Positions 51,339 through 59,974 of a DNA stretch of 64,000 bases are shown here, one piece after another. The notes beneath the pieces were generated by a model. The model saw only the letters and a program-made list of their open reading frames with translations. It searched no databases and was not told where the DNA came from. Source of the stretch: JAXLWB01 sp046328715 (GTDB lineage Bacteria; Chloroflexota; Anaerolineae; Caldilineales; Caldilineaceae); NCBI GenBank assembly GCA_046328715.1, contig JAXLWB010000023.1, positions 62,001 through 126,000 on the forward strand, read 5' to 3'. Position 1 is the stretch's first letter. Each line of letters opens with the position of its first letter. A program made the position numbers and the translations under genes.

Positions 51339-51592
51339 TTGGGCAACCCCATTTCATCATAGAGTAAATCACCGTGATCTGTGGACTTGCCAGGTTGATT
51401 CAAGTGCATTGCCGTTCGCTCACCAATTGCCATCAACTCTTTAATTCGATTGGTAGCAGCTTGTTTGCGTTTCAGTTGCTCCCTATATTGACGCATAGAA
51501 TCAATCACCACTGCAGTCAAACTCTTGCCAGTCAGTCGTGCTAGTTCAGTTGCCAATTCATGAGCTTCATTACTTTTGATATTCAAGGCCAT
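51335..51592 (-). CDS. vapB: antitoxin VapB
   Basis: An 85-residue antitoxin of the Rv0623-like VapB group: MALNIKSNEAHELATELARLTGKSLTAVVIDSMRQ, a ribbon-helix-helix-type N-terminus that binds DNA, and an acidic C-terminus that should wrap the toxin. It is translated just before vapC (ATGA). The operator and promoter upstream are listed separately. Confidence 0.9.
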   Translation of the reverse strand: MALNIKSNEAHELATELARLTGKSLTAVVIDSMRQYREQLKRKQAATNRIKELMAIGERTAMHLNQPGKSTDHGDLLYDEMGLPK

Positions 51593-51606
51593 GTTGCTAA
51601 CCCTTT

Positions 51607-51667
51607 TTCTACAATACAGGAATTTTTTCTACCATTGTAGAATACCTAGGAACGAGTTAAATGTCAA
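51607..51667 (-). promoter_or_regulatory. vapBC promoter and operator, overlapping the divergent gene
   Basis: On the minus strand TTGACA (51667-51662), 17 nt, TATTCT (51644-51639). TTCTACCATTGTAGAA (51627-51642), a TTCTAC/GTAGAA palindrome, overlaps the -10, and a third TTCTAC half-site lies 20 bp away at 51607-51612, two helical turns. The -35 lies in the first three codons of the divergent kinase gene. Confidence 0.6.
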
Positions 51668-52560
51668 ACAACATGATTTCTATCCCTGAAACCTTTGCCC
51701 GTGACACCGTGACCCGTGAAGGGGAAGTAGGTCAACACTGGCTGGATCAACTGCCCATGCTCATCGAAAGGCTTTGCGATCAGTGGCATTTGACCATAGA
51801 CGGTACGCCTATGCATGGCTATCTCGGTCTTGTTTTACCTATGCGAAAAGATAATGAGCCATGCGTATTGAAAGTTTCCTGGCTTGATCCGTCCAACCAA
51901 GAAGAAGCACTGGCGCTGACCGAATGGAACGGGCAAGGGGCAGTGCGGCTACTGGAATGTGATCTTAAACAGGGAGCGCTACTGTTGGAGCGTCTTGAGC
52001 AACGACAATTGAATGACTTGCCAATTGACGAGGCACTTCGTGTGGCTGGTCGTTTGCTTCGTCAGCTTGCGATTGTGCCAAATGAAAAATTTCGTTCGCA
52101 GTCAGCGTTGGCGCAGGAGATGCTGCGCAATATGCCTGCCCGTTGGCAGCAGGTTGGACGTCCGTTCGCACAGCAACTGCTTGATTATGCTTGTGAGCTA
52201 GTGAATCGACATGCACAGCCCAGGCACAATCTACTGGTCAACTATGATATTCACTACGAAAATGTACTGGCTGGCAATCGTGCTCCCTGGTTGGCGATTG
52301 ATCCCAAGGTTCTGGTCGGCGATCCGGAGTTTGGCATTGCCCAATTGTTGATGAATCGGCTGGAAGAGATCGAAAGTCAGGGTGGATTGGAGCGCCATTT
52401 CCAGATTTTGGTCGAAGCGGCAGAACTGGATGTCGACCTAGCACGGGCATGGACCTTTGTGCGCACGCTGGACTACTGGTTGTGGGGGCTAGGTGTGGGT
52501 CTGACTGAGGATCCGAAGCGCTGTGCACAGATGATTGAGTGGTTGAATTCAGAAAATTAG
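51661..52560 (+). CDS. APH(6)/hydroxyurea phosphotransferase-family kinase
   Basis: 299 residues of the streptomycin 6-phosphotransferase/hydroxyurea phosphotransferase family. PCVLKVSWLDPSNQEEALALTEWNGQGAVRLLECD is the characteristic N-lobe, and the C-lobe has the catalytic loop NYDIHYENVLAG (Asp and Asn kept, His-Gly changed to Asn-Tyr) and WLAIDPKVLVGDPEFG, a hallmark of the family. It could inactivate streptomycin-like aminocyclitols. Its first codons overlap the vapBC promoter. Confidence 0.85.
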   Translation: MSNNMISIPETFARDTVTREGEVGQHWLDQLPMLIERLCDQWHLTIDGTPMHGYLGLVLPMRKDNEPCVLKVSWLDPSNQEEALALTEWNGQGAVRLLECDLKQGALLLERLEQRQLNDLPIDEALRVAGRLLRQLAIVPNEKFRSQSALAQEMLRNMPARWQQVGRPFAQQLLDYACELVNRHAQPRHNLLVNYDIHYENVLAGNRAPWLAIDPKVLVGDPEFGIAQLLMNRLEEIESQGGLERHFQILVEAAELDVDLARAWTFVRTLDYWLWGLGVGLTEDPKRCAQMIEWLNSEN

Positions 52561-52615
52561 CAGACACAGAGATTTACATCTGTGCTCTCATAATCCAATC
52601 ATCTCTCTATTTGCC

Positions 52616-54364
52616 CTAACATTCTGCACAATAGACCAATTCCCAACCACTAAAGATCAAAGCAAGTCGCTTTAGTGATACTTGTGCAGCTACCTTCTGG
52701 ATACGATGATCGTTGGCGTAACGTTGGAGTTGACCTTCTGCTTCAGCAATCTTCAGTTTGAGACGAGTGTCACTAAATTCATTGCGCGGAATGTACTCGA
52801 GTTCAATCAGGTAGCCAAAGCGCATATCAGGATAGCGGGCAAGGAACGGTTCCATATAAAAATCGACGAAACCCCCACCCATCTCTTTTTCCGACCAAAG
52901 TAGAAAGAATTGAGTTAGGTTCAGATAGGCAAGCAGGAAGCCCTGGATCACCTTTTCACCATTCAGGTAATCACGAATTGAACTTTGTTCTTTGATCTCA
53001 CTGGCAAGGAACGCAAAAACTGTGTGCCATTCGCCACGAAAAGCCATATCGCTCAGTAAATTACTCAGTTTCCAGAGATCAAGACGAAATACATCAACAT
53101 CCTGGAAACTATCACGGACATAACCATACATCAAGTCTTTGATGGTGCGATTGGGGATACGTAGCAGTGCTCTTCCACCCTGCGTATCGGCGATAGTGAC
53201 TAAGCCAAAATAATGGAGCAGGGAGATGAAGTTGTTGCGTTCCAGAAGTTGCGCCAAGGGAAAAGATGGATTGAGTAGCGTTGCAGTTTCACCTGTATCA
53301 ATCAGCGATTTTAGCTGACTAAAATTACCATTTAAACGTTTATCGACGGTGATTAGATGACGTAATTTTGTGTAATCGATGCGTACATTTTCATCGATCA
53401 TACGTTCAGGCAGCTCTGCCACTTCCCGCACTCGTTCCAGGAAATAAAGTACCATGTCTGAATTGAAAAGACGGGTCGTGGCACGAGTTGAGAAACAGTA
53501 GTTATTGTACCATTCTTTCATCAACGCCAATGTCGGCTCAACATCCAAAAGCAGTACGCCATTCTCGTGATAATAGGTGAGAATTGTGCGCACTTCAGCT
53601 TCAGTAAAGCCAATCATTTCGTTAAAACGGGCATCAAGACTGATGTTGGTGCCGATGTTAAAACCGCTGGTCACATCATCCATCGTGATCGGTGAGACAC
53701 CTGTGATGAAAAGACGGGTCAAGCCACTCATCTGCCCACCGGTGCCACCTTTGAGCAGATTGAAGAAGAAGCGAAAAAAACCTTCGCCATGAGTTAGGCT
53801 CTGATACGCTTGTTGACCCGTAGTGGTGAGAATGGTATTGGCAAAATTGTCATATTCGTCGATAAAAAGGTAAATTTTCAATTGGTTGCGCTGTGCATGA
53901 AAAAAAATGCGGCGCAATTGCGCTTCCACAGAATTCAACTGCAGAATTTCGTTCTGCTCTTGTTCATTAAAGAACTGTGCATAACGAGTTAAGAAATTCT
54001 CGATAATCGCCCGTCCATTATCTTCAAAGGAAGCTTCCAGCTTTTCCAGATTCGGGTTGACAAGCGCAAAATTGAAGAACAAGACTAAATAACTATTCCG
54101 TTCTGAGGTAGGGTGTTCGCCAATATAGGTGTCACCGAACAAGGTGTCAAACTCATCTTTATAATAGACATCGTAGTAGTAGCTCAGCAGCGAAAGCCAC
54201 AACGTTTTGCCAAAGCGACGAGGACGAATGAAAAAAAGATAGTAAGGCGCAGCCTCAAGCAACGGAATAAAGCGAGTCTTATCGACATAATAGCCATTAT
54301 CACGGCGCATGGTACGATAATCGGCAATGGCGTACGGAATTCGCTTGATCGTAGAACTTGACAT
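52616..54364 (-). CDS. AAA-ATPase-like / PD-(D/E)XK nuclease-like protein
   Basis: A protein of 582 residues of the widespread AAA-ATPase-like family with a C-terminal PD-(D/E)XK region. IPYAIADYRTMRRDNGYYVDKTRFI and FFIRPRRFGKTLWLSLL (P-loop variant R-P-R-R-F-G-K-T) mark the N-terminus; YLFIDEYDNFA is Walker B. The C-terminal GFVDFYMEPFL...FGYLIELEYI keeps the D and E but has Y where the nuclease Lys is expected. The role of these proteins is unknown; they are often multicopy. Start at 54364. Upstream lies a 16-bp inverted repeat. Confidence 0.88.
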   Translation of the reverse strand: MSSSTIKRIPYAIADYRTMRRDNGYYVDKTRFIPLLEAAPYYLFFIRPRRFGKTLWLSLLSYYYDVYYKDEFDTLFGDTYIGEHPTSERNSYLVLFFNFALVNPNLEKLEASFEDNGRAIIENFLTRYAQFFNEQEQNEILQLNSVEAQLRRIFFHAQRNQLKIYLFIDEYDNFANTILTTTGQQAYQSLTHGEGFFRFFFNLLKGGTGGQMSGLTRLFITGVSPITMDDVTSGFNIGTNISLDARFNEMIGFTEAEVRTILTYYHENGVLLLDVEPTLALMKEWYNNYCFSTRATTRLFNSDMVLYFLERVREVAELPERMIDENVRIDYTKLRHLITVDKRLNGNFSQLKSLIDTGETATLLNPSFPLAQLLERNNFISLLHYFGLVTIADTQGGRALLRIPNRTIKDLMYGYVRDSFQDVDVFRLDLWKLSNLLSDMAFRGEWHTVFAFLASEIKEQSSIRDYLNGEKVIQGFLLAYLNLTQFFLLWSEKEMGGGFVDFYMEPFLARYPDMRFGYLIELEYIPRNEFSDTRLKLKIAEAEGQLQRYANDHRIQKVAAQVSLKRLALIFSGWELVYCAEC

Positions 54365-54406
54365 TCGCTGCAATCCTTGTTAACGCTGTTATACTCATGC
54401 TCTGCA

Positions 54407-54445
54407 TTAAGTAACACTTTTTTAACCGCAAAAAGTGTTACTTAA
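54407..54445. promoter_or_regulatory. 16-bp perfect inverted repeat in a divergent gap
   Basis: TTAAGTAACACTTTTT (54407-54422) pairs exactly with 54430-54445 around a 7-nt loop. As it lies between two divergent starts it is unlikely to be a terminator; an operator or a transcript hairpin fits better. Confidence 0.5.
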
Positions 54446-54506
54446 TGGCAACCGCTAGTATAGCTTCTCTGCGCTACATTGTATCACAACCGAAAAAGAT
54501 CCACTC

Positions 54507-55400
54507 ATGTCAACAGAGACCATAGTTTCAGTAGAAAGTTGCCGTCAGCTACTAGCCGAAATCGAACCCAAAGGCCAATGGATCAGCGTGCGCCCGATGG
54601 GGGCAGATGGCACACACCCTGCCTTTGTAATTGAGGCACAAAGTGCGGCAGGTGCGCCTTTCAGTATTGCGGTCAAATGTTACCAGAGTGGCTTTGGCCG
54701 CGATCGAGAACGGGCAAGTTTGGAATTCCAGACGCTGCGCTTGTTACAGCAGCATGATGTACCCGTGGCCGTTCCACTCCTTTTGGATGAGGCAGGAACG
54801 TTCTTTGGCTTACCCAGTATCGTAACCAGTTTCGTCACAGGCAAACAACAGTTCACTGCCGATGACCCGACCGCCTGTGTACACGAACTGGCGCAAACGC
54901 TGGCGAAAATTCATGCGGTGCCAATTGGCACCGATGAAAAGCAATGGCTGCAAGATGCCAATCACGAGGTGCTCTGGTTTCGCCACAAAGGGAAGCTACC
55001 GGACTACATGGTCACCTATCCGGCGGGCTTGCAGATCTGGAACAAAATCGAGCAGCTACTCCCGCAGCAACAATCAGTTATCCCTACCTTCGTCCACACT
55101 GACTACTGGATTGGCCAAGTACTGTGGGACCGGGGGCGAATCACGGCCGTCCTCGACTGGGAAGAGGCGGGCTACGGCGATCCTGGTTACGATTTGGCCT
55201 ATTGCTACATGGATCTGTTTTTGAGCCCTTTGGGTTCCGCCCCTGCCGAACAATTCCTTCGCTTCTATGAGGCAGAAGTAGGACATCCTATCGCCAACCT
55301 GGAGCTATGGCAATACGCCGTTGTGCCACGTGTACTGCACAACCCAGACTGGTTGAACGCATGTCGTCCTGAGCTAGATCGTTATATAGCTTCGCTGTAA
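54507..55400 (+). CDS. aminoglycoside phosphotransferase-fold kinase
   Basis: 297 residues of the APH family. N-lobe SIAVKCYQSGFGRDRERASLEFQTLRLL with the ATP Lys; catalytic loop TFVHTDYWIGQVLWDRG (His, Asp kept, the Mg-binding Asn position is Gln) and metal motif AVLDWEEAGYGDPGYDLAY. The Asn-to-Gln change is mild and the enzyme may still work. PSIVTSFVTGK is the hinge. Related to macrolide-type and hygromycin-type kinases, but the substrate cannot be told. Confidence 0.82.
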   Translation: MSTETIVSVESCRQLLAEIEPKGQWISVRPMGADGTHPAFVIEAQSAAGAPFSIAVKCYQSGFGRDRERASLEFQTLRLLQQHDVPVAVPLLLDEAGTFFGLPSIVTSFVTGKQQFTADDPTACVHELAQTLAKIHAVPIGTDEKQWLQDANHEVLWFRHKGKLPDYMVTYPAGLQIWNKIEQLLPQQQSVIPTFVHTDYWIGQVLWDRGRITAVLDWEEAGYGDPGYDLAYCYMDLFLSPLGSAPAEQFLRFYEAEVGHPIANLELWQYAVVPRVLHNPDWLNACRPELDRYIASL

Positions 55401-55466
55401 GCTGACGCAGAGGATGGAAGACAGTTTCGCAATTCGCAATCCAAAATTCCAGTCAAAGGAGCTTTT

Positions 55467-56234
55467 ATGCAAGACTCAACCAAACGTTTTTCGAGCCGTG
55501 TAGAAAATTACGCAAAATATCGCCCTTCGTACCCGCCCAATGTGATCGATACCCTACACAACGAGTGTCAACTGACACCAGCCTCACGCGTTGCGGATAT
55601 CGGCTCAGGCACAGGCATTCTAACCAAGCTATTTCTTGCTTACGGCAATACTGTTTTCGCAGTGGAGCCAAACCTTGACATGCGCCAAGCAGCCGAACTG
55701 CTTCTTATTAACTACACGAATTTCAGCAGCATCAACGGCACCGCCGAAGCGACAACATTGGCCGACCACAGCGTGGACTTCGTCACTGCTGGACAGGCAT
55801 TTCACTGGTTTGATCCGGTACGCACACGGCTGGAGTTTCAACGGATTTTGCGGGCAGATGGGTGGGTAATGCTCATTTGGAACACCCGGCAGGTTGCAGG
55901 TTTGCCCTTTATGGAGGGTTACGAAGCGCTGCTGCTTGCTCATTCTGCCGAATATCCGGAGGTTGGGTGTCAACGGGCGGATATGGACGATAGTGCGATC
56001 CAGGACTTTTACGGACCAGCGGGATGCAAGATCGTGACTCTGCCCAACAGCCAGCGCTTTGATTACGAAGGATTGAAGGGTCGATTGCGCTCCTCGTCCT
56101 ACTCGCCGGAGCCAGGCCATCCCCAATATGAGCCGATGATGGACGCGCTGCAAACGCTCTTTGCAGAACACCAGGTCGACGGGATGGTCACTTTTAGCTA
56201 CGAGACGAAGATCTTTATGGGGCAGTTGCGTTGA
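55467..56234 (+). CDS. class I SAM-dependent methyltransferase
   Basis: 255 residues: the N-terminal DSTKRFSSRVENYAKYRPSYP is typical of the UbiE/TrmB-like small-molecule subgroup; motif I RVADIGSGTGILTKLFLAYGNTVFAVEPN; then SVDFVTAGQAFHWFDP, the aromatic acceptor strand. AAAGGAG lies 6 nt before the ATG. It is convergent with the PMT-like gene, 11 nt between stops. Confidence 0.9.
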   Translation: MQDSTKRFSSRVENYAKYRPSYPPNVIDTLHNECQLTPASRVADIGSGTGILTKLFLAYGNTVFAVEPNLDMRQAAELLLINYTNFSSINGTAEATTLADHSVDFVTAGQAFHWFDPVRTRLEFQRILRADGWVMLIWNTRQVAGLPFMEGYEALLLAHSAEYPEVGCQRADMDDSAIQDFYGPAGCKIVTLPNSQRFDYEGLKGRLRSSSYSPEPGHPQYEPMMDALQTLFAEHQVDGMVTFSYETKIFMGQLR

Positions 56235-56245
56235 GCGAATTGTCA

Positions 56246-57001
56246 TTAGCGCTGCGCCTGAAACAATCCCCAGCGTTGTTCACCTCGTTGGGAACGGGCG
56301 ATCTTACTCTGCCAGGATTCCTGCAATGCCGCTTTGCTGGCTGGATCGAGTGAGGTCTGCGGTAGGCGTGCGGCTTCCTCGTACAAAATTTCGATAAATT
56401 GGGCGGTGCGATCCGCTGCCTGCACGTTGACAAAGCCGGCCTGTTGCAGAAGCCCTCCGTACTCCGCCACCGTGCAGAGGGCATATTGGCGCTGCTGGAT
56501 ATAATCGGCAAATTCTTCGCTCTTTTCCTCTTCGCCGCAACAATAATCAGTAAATAGCAGCTTGCCACCTGGTTGTAAACAGCGATAGAGCGTGGTAAAG
56601 AGGCGCGCTTTATCCTGAATGTGCAAAAAGACATCACGGCTATAGATGCGTGCGTAGGGTGCAGCGGGTTGAAATTCGAGAATATCACCATGGATCAGGT
56701 GGACGCGATCACTCAAGCCAAGGGAAGCGCAGCGCTCGTGTGCAAAGGCGAGCATGTTGCTGGATAGATCCAGCCCATCGACTTGGGCAGCAAAGTGCTC
56801 TGCCATATAGAAGGCAGCCCCACCAAGGCCGCACCCCACATCCAGAACGCCCATGCCATCGTGTAGATCGAGCATAGCGCAGAACTCTTGAGTTGTCGCC
56901 AATCCACCCGGGCTGACAAAGTTGTGTCCGTAGATTGCCTCGTACTTCTCGATCTCTTTGCGGCTATATTGCCCCGAATCCAGACTCGCCACAGACCTCA
57001 C
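56246..57001 (-). CDS. phosphoethanolamine N-methyltransferase-like methyltransferase
   Basis: 251 residues. The N-terminal QYSRKEIEKYEAIYGHNFVSPGGLATTQEF matches the substrate-binding segment of plant and nematode phosphoethanolamine methyltransferases (Y-x-x-x-x-I-x-x-Y-E-x-x-x-G-x-x-F-V-S-x-G-G). Motif I is VLDVGCGLGGAAFYMAE and YSRDVFLHIQDK carries the acceptor-site region. It may make phosphocholine precursors, or methylate a similar amine. GGTGAGG precedes the start. No choline lipid genes lie nearby. Confidence 0.85.
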   Translation of the reverse strand: MRSVASLDSGQYSRKEIEKYEAIYGHNFVSPGGLATTQEFCAMLDLHDGMGVLDVGCGLGGAAFYMAEHFAAQVDGLDLSSNMLAFAHERCASLGLSDRVHLIHGDILEFQPAAPYARIYSRDVFLHIQDKARLFTTLYRCLQPGGKLLFTDYCCGEEEKSEEFADYIQQRQYALCTVAEYGGLLQQAGFVNVQAADRTAQFIEILYEEAARLPQTSLDPASKAALQESWQSKIARSQRGEQRWGLFQAQR

Positions 57002-57130
57002 CTCTCGCAGCTTGACATCCTATGTTAAAAATGCATCTCCAGGCTGATCTCCACAAGCCTAACACAGCTCACCGGCAAGGGCAAGCAGCTTCCAAATGAA
57101 GGCTGTATATCAGATTAGGGGCAAGTTTTT

Positions 57131-57182
57131 CAGAGCCACAAGCGTGAGCAAGTGGGGGCACTCGCTCACGCTCGTGGCTCTG
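57131..57182. repeat. CAGAGCCAC palindromic repeat
   Basis: CAGAGCCACAAGCGTGAGC (57131-57149) pairs with GCTCACGCTCGTGGCTCTG (57164-57182) with one mismatch. It follows the DUF11 gene end and may serve as its 3' hairpin; no T-tract in that direction. Confidence 0.65.
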
Positions 57183-57235
57183 AAATTACCCCAGAGCAGA
57201 TATACATCCCCAATTGAACAAATGGCGCTCTTGGA

Positions 57236-58858
57236 CTAGCGTGATAACAATGGGAGATAGATTCCAACTGAATGATTCTCTTCCGTGTTGCCTACGGTAA
57301 CCGTATAGGTCGATTGATTGTTGCTGCTTTGTGTGTCATTCATGGCGCTCACGACTACCTGATTGGAAAGGAGCGTACCTGATGTCACACTTGATTTCAC
57401 AACCGTCAGAAAATTGAGATGAATCCAGCCGCCAGGCTGGATCGTTGAGGCGGAGTAAGTGGCAATATTGGTGGCAAAGAGCAATTTTGAATCTGTAGCA
57501 CCCAGAGTCGTTCCACTGATGTAGGTGGCAATGAGGCCCGGTGGCAGAGGATCGACAACCATAACATCTGTAACAGAAACATCGCCCGTGTTGTTGACTG
57601 AGATCGTATAGGTGAGCGCATCACCTGCACGGACTGCGGAAAGGGGCGAAGACTTCGTGATCGCCAGGTCGGCTGGGCGAGTTGGCGTTGGTGTGTGGGT
57701 TATGGTTGCCGTTGCGGTAGGGACACTAGGGGTAGCGGTTGGAGATGGCGTAGCTGTCGCGCTGCGGGTCGGTGTGGGTGTTTGGGTCGATGTGTGGGTT
57801 GATGTAGGTGTGGGCAGCACGAGGGTGGCAGTTGCCGTGGCAGCAGTAGGTGTCGTGACTGTTGTCGTTGCAGTGACCGAGGCGGTTGAGGTCGCTGTCG
57901 CTGGCACCGGGGTCAGTGTGCTGGTAGGAGTGGCCGTCGGTGTAGCCGTTGGATTGGCATTGTGCACCGTAATCCTCGCCGACGAGTAATTGTTACTCAG
58001 GTCGGCATCTTCACTGGCATTTGTCCAGGCTTCGTTGGTCAGGGTAATCCCATTCGCGGCATTGGCCGAAAGCGAGGCTGTAATGAGCAGGGACAGGCGG
58101 CCTTCGCTGTCCAAGGAGTCAGCCGTCACCGTAAAGCGCCGCGCTTTGACATCAATATTGGGGGCTACCAAGCCGTTGTAGCTTAACTCGATTCCTTTCA
58201 ACACCAGCGCAGAGGGCATGACATCGGTGATGACAATTGCCGACGCAGAATCCGAACCGACATTAGTGACCACCACTGTATAGGTGAGTAGTGAACCCGC
58301 TTCCACAGTCGAGGAGATTGACCGTTTGTCGATCGCCAAATCTGCTCCGCCGCCAAGATGCAAGACAGTTGCAGTCGCTTCACTGCTCACCTGAATCGCC
58401 TCGGCCTGGTAGGTTCCGCTTAGATCAAGGTGATTTGTGATGATTGTATTATTGTTCAAATTGGTCGCAACGACGCCAGGTAGGGTAATAAAGACTTGCC
58501 CTTGCAATTCCAAGCTTTGCAGAGTCATGGTGAAAATATTGATGCCTGTGGCTACCGATAGATTGCTTCCACCCAGCACCTCATAGTGCAGCAGTGCACC
58601 ATTTAGCTCTGCTGGCAAACGGTTGACCAGCACGAGATTGCTGAGCATCGCATCGCTTGTGTTCGAAACCTGTATCGTAAACGTGAGAGGCTCACCTACG
58701 TTCACAATCTCAGGCGACGCAACAGATTGAATCGCAACCCTGGATGAGAGTTGGATGCTCGCCAGCGAAGAGGCGTTGGTGGTTGATAGCCAAAGTACAG
58801 CAAACAATGAAATCGCCAATAACAATACAGAAAGTATCTGACGGTGTATTCTCACCAC
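57236..58858 (-). CDS. secreted DUF11-repeat surface protein
   Basis: 540 residues. A signal peptide (residues 1-30, RIHRQILSVLLLAISLFAVLWL) is followed by two DUF11-type beta-sandwich repeats (EPLTFTIQVSNTSD at about 57; GSLLTYTVVVTNVGSDSASAIVITD at about 190), a Thr/Pro/Ala-rich linker of about 90 residues (roughly 300-390) and a third DUF11 repeat (GDALTYTISVNNTGDVSVTDVMVVD). The protein ends IYLPLLSR. DUF11 proteins form extended surface stalks or wall proteins. The start is a GTG with AAGGG upstream. Secreted and possibly surface-anchored; partner unknown. Confidence 0.88.
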   Translation of the reverse strand: MVRIHRQILSVLLLAISLFAVLWLSTTNASSLASIQLSSRVAIQSVASPEIVNVGEPLTFTIQVSNTSDAMLSNLVLVNRLPAELNGALLHYEVLGGSNLSVATGINIFTMTLQSLELQGQVFITLPGVVATNLNNNTIITNHLDLSGTYQAEAIQVSSEATATVLHLGGGADLAIDKRSISSTVEAGSLLTYTVVVTNVGSDSASAIVITDVMPSALVLKGIELSYNGLVAPNIDVKARRFTVTADSLDSEGRLSLLITASLSANAANGITLTNEAWTNASEDADLSNNYSSARITVHNANPTATPTATPTSTLTPVPATATSTASVTATTTVTTPTAATATATLVLPTPTSTHTSTQTPTPTRSATATPSPTATPSVPTATATITHTPTPTRPADLAITKSSPLSAVRAGDALTYTISVNNTGDVSVTDVMVVDPLPPGLIATYISGTTLGATDSKLLFATNIATYSASTIQPGGWIHLNFLTVVKSSVTSGTLLSNQVVVSAMNDTQSSNNQSTYTVTVGNTEENHSVGIYLPLLSR

Positions 58859-59205
58859 TCACTCAACCCTTCACTCTAGTGAGTCAGCAACCGGTGATTC
58901 GTAGTTCCTCAATAGAGTAGAACAATTCACACAATTAAGAAAGATAGCAAACGTTTAGCAAACATATTTTATACAATTATCTTAAATTTAGTTAATTTGT
59001 TTTGCTCAGAATTGAGGAGAGTTGTAAGTTAAAGGCGTAACGTCGACTGAGATGTGTTATATACGTTTTTGATCCAGCAAACCGAGTAGAGAAATCAACT
59101 GCTGGATGATGATGACACACCTTATATCCAGTTCTTCGGGTTTGCTGACAGTTAGGAAGAGGTAGAGGATGGTAAAACGGCGGCTTGGATCAATTCCGAA
59201 TCGCC
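58859..59205. other. AT-rich intergenic region
   Basis: 347 nt with no gene. 58940-59010 is strongly AT-rich with TATAAAAT on the minus strand (near 58975), a likely promoter area for the DUF11 gene. ATCCAGCA (59072-59079) pairs with TGCTGGAT (59100-59107) just after the response regulator end. Confidence 0.45.
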
Positions 59206-59847
59206 TCAACTCAAGCCGTGACGCAGCGCAATGATCGCCGCTTGGGTGCGGTCGGTCACATCCAACTTGACAAAGATATTGCTGACGTAGTTTTGCACTG
59301 TGCCCTTCGAAAGGTGCAGACGATCGGCAATATCTGCATTGGAGAGGCCATCGGCAATCAACTTGAGGATTTCCATCTCGCGCTCGCTGAGGTCGGCGGT
59401 TACCGTGGAATCAGCGGGGGCACTGGCGGGGTGAGAAACAAAACTAAACAACTTTCCTGCCACCTTCGGGTCAACATGGGTCATGCCCGCAACAGTACCC
59501 TTAATGGCGCTGATAATCTGTTCGCGCGGCGCATCTTTGAGCAGATAACCAGCCGCGCCGGCGCGCACGGCATCAAAGACCCATTCATCGTCATCATAGG
59601 TGGTTAAGACAAGAACTTTGGTATTAGGAAACTGCTGGCGAATCTGGCGTGTGGCTTGAATACCATTCATGATCGGCATACGCAAATCCATCAGCACCAG
59701 ATCGGGATGCAATTTCTCTACCTGCTCGACCGCCTGTGCGCCGTCATGGGCAATGCCGACGACCTCAACGCCCGCTGCGCTGCGCAAAATCAACTGCATC
59801 CCTTCAGTTACAATTTCTTGATCGTCACAAAGAATCATTCGAATCAT
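59206..59847 (-). CDS. NarL/LiaR-type response regulator
   Basis: A protein of 213 residues with receiver and LuxR helix-turn-helix domains. The phosphorylation pocket is ILCDDQEI and LVLMDLRMPIMNG (phospho-acceptor Asp), with LTTYDDDEWVFDAVRAGAAGYLLKD as switch region; the C-terminal ADLSEREMEILKLIADGLSNADIADRLHLSKGTVQNYVSNIFVKLDV binds DNA. It partners the histidine kinase 127 nt upstream. Start at 59847 by alignment to MIRMILCDD. Confidence 0.92.
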   Translation of the reverse strand: MIRMILCDDQEIVTEGMQLILRSAAGVEVVGIAHDGAQAVEQVEKLHPDLVLMDLRMPIMNGIQATRQIRQQFPNTKVLVLTTYDDDEWVFDAVRAGAAGYLLKDAPREQIISAIKGTVAGMTHVDPKVAGKLFSFVSHPASAPADSTVTADLSEREMEILKLIADGLSNADIADRLHLSKGTVQNYVSNIFVKLDVTDRTQAAIIALRHGLS

Positions 59848-59930
59848 GATTGGTTTCACACTCAAGTTAGGGTCGGCAGATGATTAGGAGCGGCAAATTT
59901 CACTACTCTGTAAATCATATGCTGCGACAT

Positions 59931-59962
59931 TTGTCGTTCTGAGGAGCAGACAGCCGCTCATC
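59931..59962. repeat. half copy of the TTCTGAGGAGC repeat
   Basis: CATTTGTCGTTCTGAGGAGC matches the left arm of the element at 8704-8795, but the right arm is absent. It lies in the gap between kinase and regulator genes. Confidence 0.5.
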
Positions 59963-59974
59963 AAAATAGCAGAT

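Noticed and set aside
52616..54364. Restriction or CRISPR-linked nuclease system
   Set aside because: The family is widespread and unlinked to defence here; no methylase, cas gene or repeat array is nearby and the nuclease Lys appears replaced.
12103..56234. Superintegron (cassette array) explanation for the one-strand run of resistance-like genes
   Set aside because: Many genes overlap or are only a few bases apart, the palindromes differ from attC in layout, and no integrase is seen.
57670..57960. DNA minisatellite
   Set aside because: The low complexity is explained by the Thr/Pro/Ala-rich linker of the DUF11 protein; no exact repeat unit is kept.
59072..59107. Terminator of the response regulator gene
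   Set aside because: The stem is 8 bp with a long loop and no T-tract on the minus strand.
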